DNA from: an uncultured Paraprevotella sp.
GTDB lineage: Bacteria; Bacteroidota; Bacteroidia; Bacteroidales; Bacteroidaceae
Assembly (NCBI GenBank): GCA_947177395.1
Contig: CAMWUI010000023.1
Coordinates: forward strand, 1 to 43,547
Length of the DNA: 43,547 bases
Reading direction: 5' to 3'
In this document: positions 6,248 to 15,927 of the stretch, piece after piece
How the letters are laid out: every line of letters begins with the position of its first letter
Numbering within the stretch: the first letter of the stretch is position 1
Program-made: the position numbers and the translations under genes
The notes under the pieces: model-generated
The model's database searches: none
The model's input: only the letters and a program-made list of their open reading frames with translations
Told to the model about the DNA's origin: nothing

Positions 6248-7021
6248 TCAGGGGGCGGAGTGGGTCGGGGTTTCCCCGTGGACATTGGAAGACTTCCGGG
6301 CGATGCGCAGCATCCGCCGCAGGTCGTTGATTTTTGCGTTCAACGCATCCACCTCTACCTGGTCGTACAGGCGGGCGGGCTTGAAATAACGGAGACCGGT
6401 GTGGTTTTTCAGCCGGTAGGAGACGCCGACGGAAAGGCCGAAGGAAGAGTGGTTGCGGTGGAAACGAGGAGTGGTACAGTTTGGTTGGCCGGTGAGGCGC
6501 CAGGTAAACGCAGGCTCCAGATATACATACCAGGCTTTTGTCTCTCCGGGGTTGACGGCGAACTGCAGGCCGACACGTGACGTGAAACAGTCGCGTGCGG
6601 ATTCGTCGGCGGATGAATGTTTCCATCTATGTCCCCAGCCCAAACCGGCTGTAAGGGTTAGTTCGAAGATGTCTGGACGGCCGTTGTAGCCGCAGATGAA
6701 GTTGTTCAGGTTGACAAGGTGCTCCAAGGAAAGCTGGGAGGACCGGGCAAAAGAACCGGCCGGTGCTGTTGCGGAGCGGTTGTCGGAAACCACTTGCAGA
6801 TGAAGTCCGAGGCCATAAGACGGGGTCAGGTAGCGTTCGGCGCGCACGCCGGCGATGCCGCATGTCTGGCGGCATAGAGCCGCGTGGGCGATCGGTAGCA
6901 GTGCACCCCCTTGGATGCCGAATCTCCAGTTGTCGGTAAACAGGCTGCGTTCTACTGTGTGGTGAGCTTGCGTGGCGGTGGCAATCAGAAGGCTGAAAGT
7001 GATGAACAATACTTTTTTCAT
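6248..7021 (-). CDS. OmpA-like outer membrane beta-barrel protein lacking the OmpA domain
   Basis: The start is placed at the ATG for MKKVLFITFSLLIATATQA, a clear signal peptide. An in-frame ATG 21 codons upstream would put the promoter inside the gene. The mature protein opens HHTVERSLFTDNWRFGIQGG, continues with alternating beta strands (NFICGYNGRPDIFELTLTAG, GLSVGVSYRLKNHTG), then has YDQVEVDALNAKINDLR. That order is what I recognise from Bacteroides OmpA-family porins: an eight-strand barrel followed by a helical linker. Such porins then carry a peptidoglycan-binding OmpA domain, but this one stops about 20 residues into the linker at TGA 6248-6250. It is 257 residues long and probably sits in the outer membrane without a cell-wall anchor. 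Confidence 0.75.
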   Translation of the reverse strand: MKKVLFITFSLLIATATQAHHTVERSLFTDNWRFGIQGGALLPIAHAALCRQTCGIAGVRAERYLTPSYGLGLHLQVVSDNRSATAPAGSFARSSQLSLEHLVNLNNFICGYNGRPDIFELTLTAGLGWGHRWKHSSADESARDCFTSRVGLQFAVNPGETKAWYVYLEPAFTWRLTGQPNCTTPRFHRNHSSFGLSVGVSYRLKNHTGLRYFKPARLYDQVEVDALNAKINDLRRMLRIARKSSNVHGETPTHSAP

Positions 7022-7041
7022 GTTCGTTGAGATAGGAGATG

Positions 7042-7073
7042 TAAAGATACGAACTTTGCCTGCTGTGACCAAA
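7042..7073 (-). promoter_or_regulatory. Promoter of the OmpA-like gene
   Basis: On the minus strand, TTTG (7073-7070), a 20-bp spacer and TATCTTTA (7049-7042) come close to the Bacteroides consensus and lie about 20 bp before the chosen start. This supports starting the protein at MKKVLF and not at the upstream ATG. Confidence 0.6.
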
Positions 7074-7141
7074 TTTGAGAACATTTAAATGTGCGTGTGG
7101 TTGGGCTGGTCGCAGGGACTGGGTAAATATTGAAGGGCTTG

Positions 7142-7173
7142 TTGTTCGATGTGGAAAATAATTCTTATCTTTG
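7142..7173 (+). promoter_or_regulatory. Promoter of the DUF3467 gene
   Basis: TTG (7142-7144) and a perfect -7 box TATCTTTG (7166-7173) are 21 bp apart and lie 60 bp upstream of the DUF3467 start. The gene therefore has its own promoter and diverges from the OmpA-like gene. Confidence 0.65.
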
Positions 7174-7232
7174 TTCGGCGGCCGGTGAGTGGCTGTGTGA
7201 TTATACCTTATTATATATAAAGAAAAACGGAT

Positions 7233-7556
7233 ATGGCAAACGAAGATAAGCTTCAGGGAAATCAGATTCAGATTGAGTTGTCGCCGGAGGTGGCGCAGGG
7301 TATGTATGCGAACATGGCGCTGATAGCGCATGGCAGTTCGGAAATGGTGATAGATTTCATCCGCATGTTGCCGGGGCTGCCCAAGGCCAATGTGCAGTCG
7401 CGCATCATCATGACTCCTGAGCATGCCAAGCGGCTGCTTTATGCGTTGCAGGACAATATAATGCGTTATGAGCAGACGTTCGGCGCCATTCGTATGCCTG
7501 AACAGCAGGGGCCGCGTACCATAGCGCCCTTTAAAGTCGGTAAGGGCGAGGCCTGA
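7233..7556 (+). CDS. DUF3467 domain protein
   Basis: This is a 107-residue protein of the DUF3467 family (ELSPEVAQGMYANMALIAHG, then FIRMLPGLPKANVQSRIIMTPEHAKRL). It is small, soluble and without cysteines, and its biochemical role is unknown. From memory, Bacteroides genomes usually place it between rpoC and rpsL, which suggests a link with transcription or translation. Here rpoC is absent, a divergent OmpA-like gene lies upstream, and the DUF3467 gene has its own promoter and terminator. The terminator hairpin begins 20 bp after the stop, so it is probably transcribed separately from rpsL. Confidence 0.9.
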   Translation: MANEDKLQGNQIQIELSPEVAQGMYANMALIAHGSSEMVIDFIRMLPGLPKANVQSRIIMTPEHAKRLLYALQDNIMRYEQTFGAIRMPEQQGPRTIAPFKVGKGEA

Positions 7557-7576
7557 ACGAGGTGATTCCGAATAGG

Positions 7577-7616
7577 TGCGGTAAGATGCGGTGTTCTGCA
7601 TCATACCGCATTTTTT
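7577..7616 (+). terminator. Intrinsic terminator of the DUF3467 gene
   Basis: TGCGGTA (7577-7583) pairs with TACCGCA (7604-7610). An inner GATGC/GCATC pair extends the stem, and six Ts follow directly. It separates the DUF3467 gene from the translation operon. Confidence 0.85.
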
Positions 7617-7743
7617 GATGGTTGTAATCACCCCTTTGTTTTTGAGTGAGGCTTGTTTATTATTATGCTTATTAAATAATATTAAAATATCTATATTTTT
7701 GCTTATAAGGCTCGTTGCGCTATTATAAAATAGAGGTGAAACG

Positions 7744-7774
7744 CTTGTCCTTTGGGATATTATTTGTAACTTTG
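7744..7774 (+). promoter_or_regulatory. Main promoter of the rpsL translation operon
   Basis: CTTG (7744-7747), a 19-bp spacer and TAACTTTG (7767-7774) match the Bacteroides promoter consensus, about 85 bp upstream of rpsL. A second possible -7 box, TATTTTTG, lies at 7694-7701 without a good -33 partner. Just downstream, AGCCC-AAAA-GGGCT (7776-7789) and another GGGCT at 7794 could form alternative leader hairpins. The rest of 7617-7858 shows no gene. Confidence 0.65.
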
Positions 7775-7858
7775 CAGCCCAAAAGGGCTTAGTGGGCTCT
7801 TGCCAAATATAGAGAAATGAATAAAAACAATATATATAACATTAAAAATTAAAAGACA

Positions 7859-8254
7859 ATGCCAACTATTCAACAATTAGTAAGAAAGGGCAGAACGGCT
7901 TTGGTGGACAAGAGCAAATCACCAGCTCTGGACAGTTGCCCGCAGCGTCGCGGTGTATGTGTGCGTGTGTACACGACGACTCCCAAAAAGCCGAATTCAG
8001 CCATGCGTAAAGTGGCTCGTGTGCGTTTGACAAACACGAAGGAAGTAAACTCTTATATCCCGGGTGAAGGACACAACCTGCAGGAGCACTCAATCGTATT
8101 GGTGCGTGGCGGTCGTGTGAAGGATCTGCCGGGTGTGCGTTATCACATTGTCCGCGGTACATTGGATACGGCGGGTGTGGCCAACCGCACGCAGCGTCGT
8201 TCTAAATACGGTGCCAAGCGCCCGAAAGCAGGAAAGACGGCAGGAAAGAAGTAA
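7859..8254 (+). CDS. rpsL: 30S ribosomal protein uS12
   Basis: This 131-residue protein sits at the decoding centre of the 30S subunit. The loop TPKKPNSA (residues 41-48) and the block [11 protein letters not shown] (86-96) are both intact. These are the two places where streptomycin-resistance changes arise in other bacteria, and here they show the usual wild-type residues (K43, K88). The C-terminal tail is Lys-rich. It is the first gene of the long translation operon and follows a consensus promoter. The 133-bp gap before rpsG is longer than most spacers in the operon; in E. coli the S7 autorepression site lies there. Confidence 0.98.
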   Translation: MPTIQQLVRKGRTALVDKSKSPALDSCPQRRGVCVRVYTTTPKKPNSAMRKVARVRLTNTKEVNSYIPGEGHNLQEHSIVLVRGGRVKDLPGVRYHIVRGTLDTAGVANRTQRRSKYGAKRPKAGKTAGKK

Positions 8255-8387
8255 TCGGATAAAAACGTAGAAAAAGAATCTATTAACAAGTTTTGGTTTG
8301 TCGGATACTAACGGTTGAGTAAATTGCTCCGGAGGGAGGATTGAAGAACATAAAGTGCAGCCCAAACCGAATATTACTAAAAAGACA

Positions 8388-8864
8388 ATGAGAAAAGCAA
8401 AACCAAAAAAACGTGTGATTCTTCCGGATCCCGTTTACAATGACGTGAAAGTATCGAAGTTTGTAAATCACCTGATGTACGATGGGAAAAAGAATGTTTC
8501 CTATACCATTTTCTATGCTGCTCTTGAGGCTGTGAAGGCAAAGATGCCGAACGAGGAAATGAGTGCGTTGGAAATCTGGAAGAAGGCTTTGGATAATGTG
8601 ACTCCGCAGGTAGAGGTTAAGTCTCGTCGTGTAGGTGGTGCGACGTTCCAGGTACCGACGGAAATCCGTCCTGACCGCAAAGAGTCTGTTTCCATGAAGA
8701 ATCTTATTATCTACGCCCGCAAGCGCGGCGGCAAGACGATGGCCGACAAGTTGGCTGCGGAGATTATGGATGCATTCAATGAACAGGGCGGTGCTTTCAA
8801 GCGTAAGGAGGATATGCATCGTATGGCTGAGGCTAACCGTGCGTTCGCTCACTTTAGATTCTAA
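8388..8864 (+). CDS. rpsG: 30S ribosomal protein uS7
   Basis: This 158-residue primary binding protein nucleates assembly of the 30S head. The start chosen is the ATG for [19 protein letters not shown], the conserved N-terminus; an in-frame ATG eleven codons upstream gives a non-conserved, Asn/Lys-rich extension and is rejected. Recognisable blocks are [36 protein letters not shown] and the C-terminal [16 protein letters not shown]. It lies between rpsL and fusA as in a standard str operon, with only 20 bp to fusA. Confidence 0.97.
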   Translation: MRKAKPKKRVILPDPVYNDVKVSKFVNHLMYDGKKNVSYTIFYAALEAVKAKMPNEEMSALEIWKKALDNVTPQVEVKSRRVGGATFQVPTEIRPDRKESVSMKNLIIYARKRGGKTMADKLAAEIMDAFNEQGGAFKRKEDMHRMAEANRAFAHFRF

Positions 8865-8884
8865 TCTTTAGAGAAGTTTTCAAA

Positions 8885-11002
8885 ATGGCAAAACATGATT
8901 TACATTTGACCCGTAATATCGGTATCATGGCGCATATCGACGCCGGAAAAACCACGACTTCGGAACGTATCCTGTTCTATACGGGTTTGACTCATAAAAT
9001 TGGTGAAGTGCACGACGGTGCTGCTACGATGGACTGGATGGCTCAGGAGCAGGAACGCGGTATCACCATTACTTCTGCCGCTACGACTACCAGCTGGAAC
9101 TGGGGCGGTCAGAAGTATAAAATCAATTTGATCGATACTCCGGGACACGTGGACTTTACGGCCGAGGTGGAGCGCTCCCTGCGTGTGCTTGACGGTGCTG
9201 TGGCTACATATTGTGCCGTGGGCGGTGTGGAGCCGCAGTCTGAAACCGTATGGCGTCAGGCTGACAAGTATAATGTTCCCCGTATAGGTTATGTGAACAA
9301 GATGGACCGTTCGGGTGCGGACTTCTTTGAGGTGGTTCGCCAGATGAAGGACGTACTGGGGGCCAATCCGTGTCCCATTGTGATTCCTATCGGTGCGGAA
9401 GAAACTTTCAAGGGGGTTGTAGACCTTGTGAAGATGAAGGCTATTCTGTGGCATGACGAAACGATGGGTGCCGATTACGACGTGGAGGAGATCCCGGCGG
9501 ATCTGGTCGCTGAAGCTGAAGAGTGGAGAGGCAAGATGCTGGAGAAAGTGGCTGAGTTTGACGATGCCTTGATGGAGAAGTTCTTCGATGATCCTTCTAC
9601 AATTACGGAAGAGGAAATTCTTCGTGCTTTGCGTGCCGCTACGGTTGCGATGGAAGTGACTCCGATGCTCTGTGGCTCTTCGTTCAAGAATAAGGGCGTG
9701 CAGACGTTGCTTGACTATGTGTGCGCTTTCCTGCCTTCTCCGCTGGATACTCCTAATGTGACGGGTACGAATCCCGACACCGGTGAAGAGGAAGACCGTA
9801 AGCCGTCTGAAGATGAAAAAACTTCGGCACTGGCTTTCAAAATCGCTACAGACCCGTATGTGGGCCGTCTGACTTTTATCCGTGTATATTCGGGTAAAGT
9901 GGAAGCCGGTTCTTATGTATATAATTCACGTTCGGGCAAGAAAGAGCGTGTGTCCCGTCTGTTCCAGATGCATTCGAATCACCAGAATCCCGTGGAAGTG
10001 ATCAGTGCCGGTGATATAGGTGCCGGTGTTGGTTTCAAGGATATCCGTACGGGTGATACTTTGTGCGAGGAAGATGCTCCGATCGTATTGGAATCTATGG
10101 ATTTCCCCGATCCGGTAATCGGTATCGCCGTAGAGCCGAAGACTCAGAAAGACTTGGACAAGCTGTCTAACGGTCTGGCGAAATTGGCGGAAGAGGATCC
10201 GACCTTTACGGTTCGTACGGACGAACAGAGCGGTCAGACCGTTATCTCCGGTATGGGTGAGCTTCATCTTGATATTATCATCGACCGTTTGAAACGTGAG
10301 TTCAAGGTAGAATGTAATCAGGGTAAGCCTCAGGTTAACTATAAGGAAGCGATTACGAAGACTGTCAACTTGCGCGAAGTTTACAAGAAGCAGTCGGGTG
10401 GTCGCGGTAAGTTTGCCGATATCATTGTAAATGTAGGTCCGGTGGACGAAGACTATAAGGAAGGCGGATTGCAGTTTGAGAACAAGGTGACGGGCGGTAA
10501 CATACCCAAGGAGTTTATTCCTTCTGTACAGAAAGGCTTTGAGAGCGCCATGAAGAATGGTATTCTGGGCGGTTTCCCGATGGATAGTCTGAAGGTAGAA
10601 TTGCTCGATGGTTCTTTCCATCCCGTTGACTCCGACCAGTTGTCTTTCGAAATCTGTGCACTGAATGCTTACAAGAGTGCTTGTTCACAGGCTAAGCCGG
10701 TATTGATGGAGCCCATCATGAAACTGGAGGTCGTAACTCCGGAAGAAAACATGGGTGATGTTATCGGTGACTTGAATAAGCGTCGCGGTCAGGTGGAAGG
10801 TATGGATACCAGCCGTAGCGGTGCCCGCATCGTGAAGGCGATGGTACCTCTGGCAGAAATGTTCGGTTATGTAACTGCTTTGCGTACGATTACTTCCGGA
10901 CGTGCCACTTCTTCTATGACTTATGATCATCACGCTCCTGTATCAAGTTCTATCGCCAAGGCGGTGCTTGAAGAAATCAAGGGACGTACGGATCTGGTAT
11001 AA
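8885..11002 (+). CDS. fusA: Elongation factor G
   Basis: This 705-residue translational GTPase drives tRNA and mRNA translocation and, with RRF, ribosome recycling. G1 is AHIDAGKTT (16-24), switch [11 protein letters not shown] (58-67), G3 DTPGH (84-88) and G4 NKMD (138-141). The insert within the G domain and domains II-V follow (for example [10 protein letters not shown] and [15 protein letters not shown]). The C-terminal region [17 protein letters not shown] is typical of domain V. The length is normal. It is the last gene of the str block and is separated from rpsJ by 95 bp holding a long hairpin. Confidence 0.98.
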   Translation: MAKHDLHLTRNIGIMAHIDAGKTTTSERILFYTGLTHKIGEVHDGAATMDWMAQEQERGITITSAATTTSWNWGGQKYKINLIDTPGHVDFTAEVERSLRVLDGAVATYCAVGGVEPQSETVWRQADKYNVPRIGYVNKMDRSGADFFEVVRQMKDVLGANPCPIVIPIGAEETFKGVVDLVKMKAILWHDETMGADYDVEEIPADLVAEAEEWRGKMLEKVAEFDDALMEKFFDDPSTITEEEILRALRAATVAMEVTPMLCGSSFKNKGVQTLLDYVCAFLPSPLDTPNVTGTNPDTGEEEDRKPSEDEKTSALAFKIATDPYVGRLTFIRVYSGKVEAGSYVYNSRSGKKERVSRLFQMHSNHQNPVEVISAGDIGAGVGFKDIRTGDTLCEEDAPIVLESMDFPDPVIGIAVEPKTQKDLDKLSNGLAKLAEEDPTFTVRTDEQSGQTVISGMGELHLDIIIDRLKREFKVECNQGKPQVNYKEAITKTVNLREVYKKQSGGRGKFADIIVNVGPVDEDYKEGGLQFENKVTGGNIPKEFIPSVQKGFESAMKNGILGGFPMDSLKVELLDGSFHPVDSDQLSFEICALNAYKSACSQAKPVLMEPIMKLEVVTPEENMGDVIGDLNKRRGQVEGMDTSRSGARIVKAMVPLAEMFGYVTALRTITSGRATSSMTYDHHAPVSSSIAKAVLEEIKGRTDLV

Positions 11003-11011
11003 TGTAAAAAC

Positions 11012-11067
11012 GAGAAAGGAAAGTGTCGGTTAGCGAATGACTCTTAACCGGCATACTTTCCTCTCTC
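11012..11067 (+). promoter_or_regulatory. Long imperfect hairpin between fusA and rpsJ
   Basis: GAGAAAGGAAAGT (11012-11024) pairs with ACTTTCCTCTCTC (11055-11067) with one mismatch, and CGGTTA (11027-11032) pairs with TAACCG (11045-11050) inside. No T-run follows and no promoter is evident before rpsJ, so an attenuator, processing site or stability hairpin is more likely than a full terminator. It marks the boundary between the str and S10 blocks. Confidence 0.7.
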
Positions 11068-11097
11068 ATATATTAATAACTATAATTAATAAAAACA

Positions 11098-11403
11098 ATG
11101 AGTCAGAAAATTAGAATTAAGCTGAAATCTTATGACCACAACTTGGTTGATAAGTCTGCTGAAAAGATTGTGAAAACGGTGAAGATCACCGGTGCTATCG
11201 TAAGCGGTCCGATACCTCTTCCTACGCACAAGCGTATTTTCACTGTGAACCGTTCGACGTTCGTCAACAAGAAATCACGTGAGCAGTTTGAATTGTCTTC
11301 TTACAAGAGACTGATTGACATTTACAGCTCGACGACGAAGACTGTTGATGCGCTGATGAAGTTGGAGTTGCCCAGTGGTGTGGAAGTAGAGATCAAGGTT
11401 TAG
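11098..11403 (+). CDS. rpsJ: 30S ribosomal protein uS10
   Basis: This 101-residue protein of the 30S head also acts as NusE in antitermination complexes. Conserved blocks visible are [34 protein letters not shown], and [15 protein letters not shown] [15 protein letters not shown]. The length is normal. It opens the S10 block after a 95-bp gap and is followed by rplC after 27 bp, so it is surely co-transcribed with the genes downstream. Confidence 0.97.
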   Translation: MSQKIRIKLKSYDHNLVDKSAEKIVKTVKITGAIVSGPIPLPTHKRIFTVNRSTFVNKKSREQFELSSYKRLIDIYSSTTKTVDALMKLELPSGVEVEIKV

Positions 11404-11430
11404 TACTATTTTATTTAAAAATTAACTGAA

Positions 11431-12048
11431 ATGCCAGGATTAATAGGAAAGAAAATCGGAATGACATCCGTTTTCAGTGCCGATGGTAAGAATGTACCAT
11501 GCACTGTTATCGAAGTAGGTCCTTGTGTGGTTACTCAGATTAAAAGTGTGGAAAAAGACGGTTATGCCGCAGTTCAGCTTGGTTTCGAAGAAGCTAAGGA
11601 AAAGAACACGACGGCTTCGTTGATGGGACACTTTAAGAAAGCTGGTACAACCCCCAAGAGACACTTGGCCGAGTTCACAGGTTTTGAACAGGAATTGAAT
11701 CTGGGTGATACCCTGACAGTGGAACTTTTCGAAGGAGCCACGTATGTAGATGTAATCGGAACCTCAAAGGGTCGCGGTTTCCAGGGTGTTGTAAAGCGTC
11801 ACGGTTTCGGTGGTGTTGGACAGTCCACCCACGGTCAGGATGACCGTTTGCGTAAGCCGGGTTCAATTGGTGCTTGTTCATATCCCGCAAAGGTGTTTAA
11901 AGGCTTGCGTATGGGCGGTCAGATGGGTAATGCCCGTGTGACGACGCACAATCTGCAGGTGTTAAAGGTAATTCCCGAGCATAACCTGCTTATGATCAAA
12001 GGTTCTGTTCCCGGTTACAATGGTTCAATCGTAATAATTGAGAAGTAA
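11431..12048 (+). CDS. rplC: 50S ribosomal protein uL3
   Basis: This 205-residue assembly-initiator protein of the 50S subunit has a long loop that reaches the peptidyl-transferase centre. The start [15 protein letters not shown] is standard, and the loop [15 protein letters not shown]...[15 protein letters not shown] is intact, including the Gln (GVGQSTHG) that is methylated in some bacteria. Its stop TAA shares one base with the rplD start (TAATG), so the two are translationally coupled. Confidence 0.97.
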   Translation: MPGLIGKKIGMTSVFSADGKNVPCTVIEVGPCVVTQIKSVEKDGYAAVQLGFEEAKEKNTTASLMGHFKKAGTTPKRHLAEFTGFEQELNLGDTLTVELFEGATYVDVIGTSKGRGFQGVVKRHGFGGVGQSTHGQDDRLRKPGSIGACSYPAKVFKGLRMGGQMGNARVTTHNLQVLKVIPEHNLLMIKGSVPGYNGSIVIIEK

Positions 12049-12677
12049 TGGAAATCAGTGTATTGAATATAAAAGGAGAGGATACTGGGAGAAAGGTTGC
12101 CTTGAATGATTCTATCTTCGGAATTGAACCTAACGACCATGTGATTTATCTGGACGTAAAGCAGTATCTGGCCAATCAGCGTCAGGGTACCGCTAAGTCT
12201 AAGGAAAGAAGTGAGATTGCCGGTTCCACTCGCAAGCTGGGACGTCAGAAAGGCGGCGGTGGCGCACGTCGGGGTGATATCAAGTCTCCCGTATTGGTGG
12301 GCGGAGGCCGTGTGTTCGGTCCGAAGCCTCGTGATTATGGTTTCAAACTGAACAAGAAAGTCAAGCTTTTGGCTCGTAAGTCGGCTTTGTCTTACAAGGC
12401 TCAGGAGAATGCTGTTGTTGTTGTTGAAGACTTCACTTTGGAGGCTCCTAAGACCAAGGCCTTTATAGAAATCATAAATAATCTTAAAGTTAACGGCAAG
12501 AAGGCGTTGTTCGTTTTGCCTGCTGCAGATAAAAATGTATATTTGTCGGCTCGTAACATCGAACGTGCGAATGTTATGCTGGCTTCTGCGCTGAATACGT
12601 ACAACGTGTTGAACGCAGATGTCATGGTTATGACTGAAGGCTCGCTCAAAGTTGTCGATGAAATCTTAACGAAATAA
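12048..12677 (+). CDS. rplD: 50S ribosomal protein uL4
   Basis: This 209-residue 50S protein has an extended loop lining the exit tunnel. In E. coli it also represses its own operon; whether that holds here cannot be read from sequence. The tunnel loop [22 protein letters not shown] and the following [21 protein letters not shown] are intact. It overlaps rplC by one base and lies 15 bp before rplW. The length is typical for Bacteroidales. Confidence 0.97.
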   Translation: MEISVLNIKGEDTGRKVALNDSIFGIEPNDHVIYLDVKQYLANQRQGTAKSKERSEIAGSTRKLGRQKGGGGARRGDIKSPVLVGGGRVFGPKPRDYGFKLNKKVKLLARKSALSYKAQENAVVVVEDFTLEAPKTKAFIEIINNLKVNGKKALFVLPAADKNVYLSARNIERANVMLASALNTYNVLNADVMVMTEGSLKVVDEILTK

Positions 12678-12692
12678 GAAGACTGAACCGTT

Positions 12693-12983
12693 ATGGGATA
12701 TATTATTAAACCGTTGGTCACAGAAAAGATGACCGCAATTACAGAGAAGCAGAACAAGTTCGGCTTCATTGTTCGTCCTGAGGCTAATAAGTTGGAAATT
12801 AAGAAAGAAGTCGAGACTTTGTATAATGTGACTGTCGTTGCTGTTAACACGATGGTCTATGCTGGCAAGTCTGTAAGCCGTTATACGAAAGCTGGTCGTG
12901 TGAAAGGCCAGAGGAATTCTTTTAAAAAGGCTATCGTTACTCTGAAAGAGGGCGAGACGATTGATTTCTATAGCAATATTTAA
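12693..12983 (+). CDS. rplW: 50S ribosomal protein uL23
   Basis: This 96-residue protein at the tunnel exit provides the docking site for trigger factor and SRP. The start [19 protein letters not shown] and the block [20 protein letters not shown] are characteristic, followed by [20 protein letters not shown]. It lies within the S10 block, only 5 bp before rplB. Confidence 0.97.
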   Translation: MGYIIKPLVTEKMTAITEKQNKFGFIVRPEANKLEIKKEVETLYNVTVVAVNTMVYAGKSVSRYTKAGRVKGQRNSFKKAIVTLKEGETIDFYSNI

Positions 12984-12988
12984 TAAAG

Positions 12989-13813
12989 ATGGCAGTACGA
13001 AAATTTAAGCCCACGACACCGGGGCAGAGGCACAAGATTATTGGTACTTTTGAAGAGATTACTGCATCGGTACCAGAAAAGTCTCTTGTATGTGGAAAGC
13101 GTTCAACAGGCGGCCGTAACAACGTCGGCAAGATGACAATGCGCTATTTGGGCGGTGGTCACAAGAAAAAGTTCCGTTTCATCGATTTCAAGAGAGAGAA
13201 AGACGGTGTGCCGGCAGTAGTAAAAACAATTGAATACGATCCGAACCGTTCGGCTCGTATCGCATTGTTGTTTTATGCTGACGGAGAAAAACGTTATATT
13301 ATTGCTCCTAACGGATTGCAAGTAGGTATGACATTGATGTCGGGAGAGAAAGCAGCACCGGAAATCGGTAATGCTCTTCCCCTGCAGAATATACCTGTCG
13401 GTACGGTGATTCATAACATTGAGTTGCGTCCGGGGCAGGGTGCTCTGCTTGTACGTTCGGCAGGTAATTTTGCTCAGTTGACTTCACGCGAAGGCCGCTA
13501 TTGCGTTATTAAGTTGCCTTCTGGTGAAACTCGCTTGGTGTTAAGTGCTTGTAAGGCAACTGTAGGAAGCGTTGGTAATTCGGATCACGCTTTGGAAAGC
13601 TCGGGTAAGGCAGGACGTTCCCGTTGGTTGGGTCGTCGTCCTCACAACCGTGGTGTGGTTATGAACCCGCACGATCATCCGATGGGTGGTGGTGAAGGAC
13701 GTCAGTCCGGAGGACATCCGCGCTCACGTAAGGGCTTGTATGCAAAGGGTCTGAAGACCAGAGCTCCGAAGAAGCAGTCCAACAAGTATATTATCGAAAG
13801 ATGTAATAAGTAA
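12989..13813 (+). CDS. rplB: 50S ribosomal protein uL2
   Basis: This 274-residue, highly conserved rRNA-binding protein is needed for subunit joining and the peptidyl-transferase centre. The N-terminal [12 protein letters not shown] and the C-terminal loop [17 protein letters not shown], which holds the key His near residue 230, are intact, as is the basic tail ending [17 protein letters not shown]. It has normal length, is co-oriented with its neighbours, and lies 20 bp before rpsS. Confidence 0.98.
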   Translation: MAVRKFKPTTPGQRHKIIGTFEEITASVPEKSLVCGKRSTGGRNNVGKMTMRYLGGGHKKKFRFIDFKREKDGVPAVVKTIEYDPNRSARIALLFYADGEKRYIIAPNGLQVGMTLMSGEKAAPEIGNALPLQNIPVGTVIHNIELRPGQGALLVRSAGNFAQLTSREGRYCVIKLPSGETRLVLSACKATVGSVGNSDHALESSGKAGRSRWLGRRPHNRGVVMNPHDHPMGGGEGRQSGGHPRSRKGLYAKGLKTRAPKKQSNKYIIERCNK

Positions 13814-13833
13814 CAAAGTTAATTGAGTAAATT

Positions 13834-14103
13834 ATGAGTCGTTCATTAAAAAAAGGTCCATATATAGAAGTTAAGCTCGAAAAGAAAGTTCTCGCCATGA
13901 ATGAGAGCGGCAAGAAGAGCGTCGTTAAGACATGGGCCAGAGCTTCAATGATTTCCCCGGATTTTGTGGGGCATACGGTTGCAGTTCACAACGGTAATAA
14001 GTTTATTCCTGTTTATGTTACTGAGAATATGGTTGGACACAAGTTGGGTGAGTTTGCTCCGACGCGTAAGTTCGGTGGCCATGCCGGTAACAAGAAAAAA
14101 TAA
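13834..14103 (+). CDS. rpsS: 30S ribosomal protein uS19
   Basis: This 89-residue protein of the 30S head is a partner of uS13 near the A site. It shows [40 protein letters not shown] and [19 protein letters not shown], all conserved. Normal length. Gaps of 20 bp before and 36 bp after keep it inside the S10 block. Confidence 0.97.
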   Translation: MSRSLKKGPYIEVKLEKKVLAMNESGKKSVVKTWARASMISPDFVGHTVAVHNGNKFIPVYVTENMVGHKLGEFAPTRKFGGHAGNKKK

Positions 14104-14139
14104 CAGGTAGTTTTCCGAAATAATAAAGTAAATATATAA

Positions 14140-14538
14140 ATGGGAGCAAGAAAAAAATTGGCGGCCGAAAAGAGAAAAGAGGCCTTGAAGACCCAGTATT
14201 TTGCTAAAGCACAGAATGTGCCTTCTTCTCCGCGCAAGATGAGATATGTGGTAGATCTGATCCGCGGAATGGAGGTAAACAGGGCTCTTGGTACCCTCAG
14301 ATTCTCTTCAAAGGCTGCATCTGCGGTAGTTGAGAAATTATTGCGTTCTGCTATAGCTAACTGGGAACAGAAGAATGACCGCAAAGCCGAAGATGGTGAG
14401 TTGTTCGTTTCAAAAGTGTTTGTAGATTGCGGTACGACACTGAAGAGAATGAGACCTGCTCCGCAGGGAAGAGGTTATAGAATTCGTAAACGTTCGAATC
14501 ATGTAACTTTGTTCGTAGATACAAAAACTAATGATTAA
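14140..14538 (+). CDS. rplV: 50S ribosomal protein uL22
   Basis: This 132-residue 50S protein has a beta hairpin that forms part of the exit-tunnel constriction. It shows [20 protein letters not shown], the middle helix block [19 protein letters not shown], and the hairpin region [20 protein letters not shown]. Compared with E. coli (110 residues) it has a basic N-terminal extension of about 20 residues ([20 protein letters not shown]), normal for this phylum. It precedes rpsC by 13 bp. Confidence 0.97.
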   Translation: MGARKKLAAEKRKEALKTQYFAKAQNVPSSPRKMRYVVDLIRGMEVNRALGTLRFSSKAASAVVEKLLRSAIANWEQKNDRKAEDGELFVSKVFVDCGTTLKRMRPAPQGRGYRIRKRSNHVTLFVDTKTND

Positions 14539-14551
14539 TTAATTAAGTAGT

Positions 14552-15277
14552 ATGGGACAGAAAGTAAATCCGATAAGCAACCGTCTTGGAATTATCAGAG
14601 GTTGGGATTCTAACTGGTACGGAGGCAAGGACTTTGGAGAATCTTTGTTGGAAGATACCAAGATTCGTAAGTACTTGAATGTTCGTCTGGCTCAGGCGAG
14701 CATCTCAAGAATTGTCATCGAACGTACTCTTAAACTTGTGACAATCACGATTTGCACGGCTCGTCCAGGTATTATCATTGGTAAAGGCGGACAGGATGTT
14801 GATAAGCTGAAAGAAGAGTTGAAGAAAATCACGGACAAGGATATTCAGATCAATATCTTTGAAGTGAAGAAGCCTGAGTTGGATGCAGTGATTGTGGCAA
14901 ACAACATTGCTCGTCAGGTAGAGGGTAAGATCGCTTATCGCCGCGCTATCAAGATGGCTATCGCAAATACGATGCGCAGTGGGGCTGAAGGTATAAAGGT
15001 GTTGATCTCGGGGCGTTTGAACGGAGCTGAAATGGCTCGTTCGGAAATGTATAAGGAGGGACGTACGCCGCTCCATACATTCCGTGCTGATATTGATTAT
15101 TGCCAGGCAGAAGCCTTGACTAAAGTTGGCCTTCTTGGTATTAAAGTATGGATTTGCAGAGGTGAAGTCTATGGCAAGCGTGATTTGGCGCCGAACTTTA
15201 CACAGACGAAAGAGAACGGTCGTCCGTCAAATGGCGGCTCTAGAAACTTCCGCAAAAAGAAGAACAACAATCGTTAA
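14552..15277 (+). CDS. rpsC: 30S ribosomal protein uS3
   Basis: This 241-residue protein lies at the mRNA entry tunnel and contributes to helicase activity. The start [20 protein letters not shown] is canonical. The KH domain motif [17 protein letters not shown] lies near residues 70-86, and the C-terminal domain has [16 protein letters not shown] and [14 protein letters not shown] [17 protein letters not shown] Lys/Asn-rich tail closes the protein. It precedes rplP by 18 bp. Confidence 0.97.
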   Translation: MGQKVNPISNRLGIIRGWDSNWYGGKDFGESLLEDTKIRKYLNVRLAQASISRIVIERTLKLVTITICTARPGIIIGKGGQDVDKLKEELKKITDKDIQINIFEVKKPELDAVIVANNIARQVEGKIAYRRAIKMAIANTMRSGAEGIKVLISGRLNGAEMARSEMYKEGRTPLHTFRADIDYCQAEALTKVGLLGIKVWICRGEVYGKRDLAPNFTQTKENGRPSNGGSRNFRKKKNNNR

Positions 15278-15295
15278 TTTTGAATTTTAGGAATT

Positions 15296-15721
15296 ATGTT
15301 ACAACCGAAAAGAACAAAATATAGAAGACCGCAAAAGGGACGTTGCAAAGGCAATGCCCAGCGTGGTAACCAGTTGGCTTTCGGATCATTCGGTATCAAA
15401 TCGCTGGATACGCACTGGATTACTGGTCGTCAGATTGAAGCTGCCCGTGTCGCTGTAACTCGTTACATGCAACGTGAAGGTCAGATTTGGATTCGTATAT
15501 TCCCGGATAAACCTATTACGAAGAAGCCTGCTGACGTACGTATGGGTAAGGGTAAAGGTGATCCCGTAGGCTATGTGTTCCCGATAACTCCGGGACGTAT
15601 TATCTTCGAAGTAGAAGGTGTATCCTATGAAATTGCGAAAGAGGCTTTGCGTCTGGCTGCCCAGAAACTGCCGGTGACGACAAAGTTTATTGTTAGACGT
15701 GATTACGATAAAAATGCTTGA
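15296..15721 (+). CDS. rplP: 50S ribosomal protein uL16
   Basis: This 141-residue late-assembly 50S protein contacts A-site tRNA. It begins [20 protein letters not shown] and contains [46 protein letters not shown] and the conserved C-terminal helix [16 protein letters not shown]. The stop TGA (15719-15721) lies two bases before the rpmC ATG. Confidence 0.97.
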   Translation: MLQPKRTKYRRPQKGRCKGNAQRGNQLAFGSFGIKSLDTHWITGRQIEAARVAVTRYMQREGQIWIRIFPDKPITKKPADVRMGKGKGDPVGYVFPITPGRIIFEVEGVSYEIAKEALRLAAQKLPVTTKFIVRRDYDKNA

Positions 15722-15723
15722 TT

Positions 15724-15918
15724 ATGAAGAATGCTGAAATTATAGAATTGGCCGACAACGAGTTGGTTGAGAAAATTCAGACGGAGAAGGCGAATTATGC
15801 ACAGATGTTGCTCAACCACTCTATTTCTCCGCTTGAAAATCCTACTCTGATTAAGGCGGCTCGTCGTACTATTGCACGTCTGATGACTGAATTGCGTAAG
15901 AGAGAACTTAACAAATAA
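15724..15918 (+). CDS. rpmC: 50S ribosomal protein uL29
   Basis: This 64-residue helical protein near the tunnel exit lies beside uL23. The ATG at 15724 (MKNAEIIELADNELVEKIQ) is chosen; a TTG two codons upstream overlaps the rplP stop and adds nothing conserved. The C-terminal block TLIKAARRTIARLMTELRKRE is diagnostic. It lies two bases after rplP, implying coupling. Confidence 0.95.
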   Translation: MKNAEIIELADNELVEKIQTEKANYAQMLLNHSISPLENPTLIKAARRTIARLMTELRKRELNK

Positions 15919-15927
15919 TGGTCCAAC

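Noticed and set aside
6627..7631. Minus-strand open frame of about 334 codons spanning the DUF3467 gene and part of the OmpA-like gene
   Set aside because: It runs through two promoters and a terminator and over DUF3467 on the other strand; its product is His/Arg/Ser-rich without recognisable features.
7859..8254. Streptomycin-resistance substitutions in uS12
   Set aside because: The KKPNS and RVKDLPG loops carry the usual wild-type residues.
8283..10621. Minus-strand open frames opposite rpsG and fusA
   Set aside because: The plus-strand products are unmistakable, and the opposing translations are low-complexity shadows.
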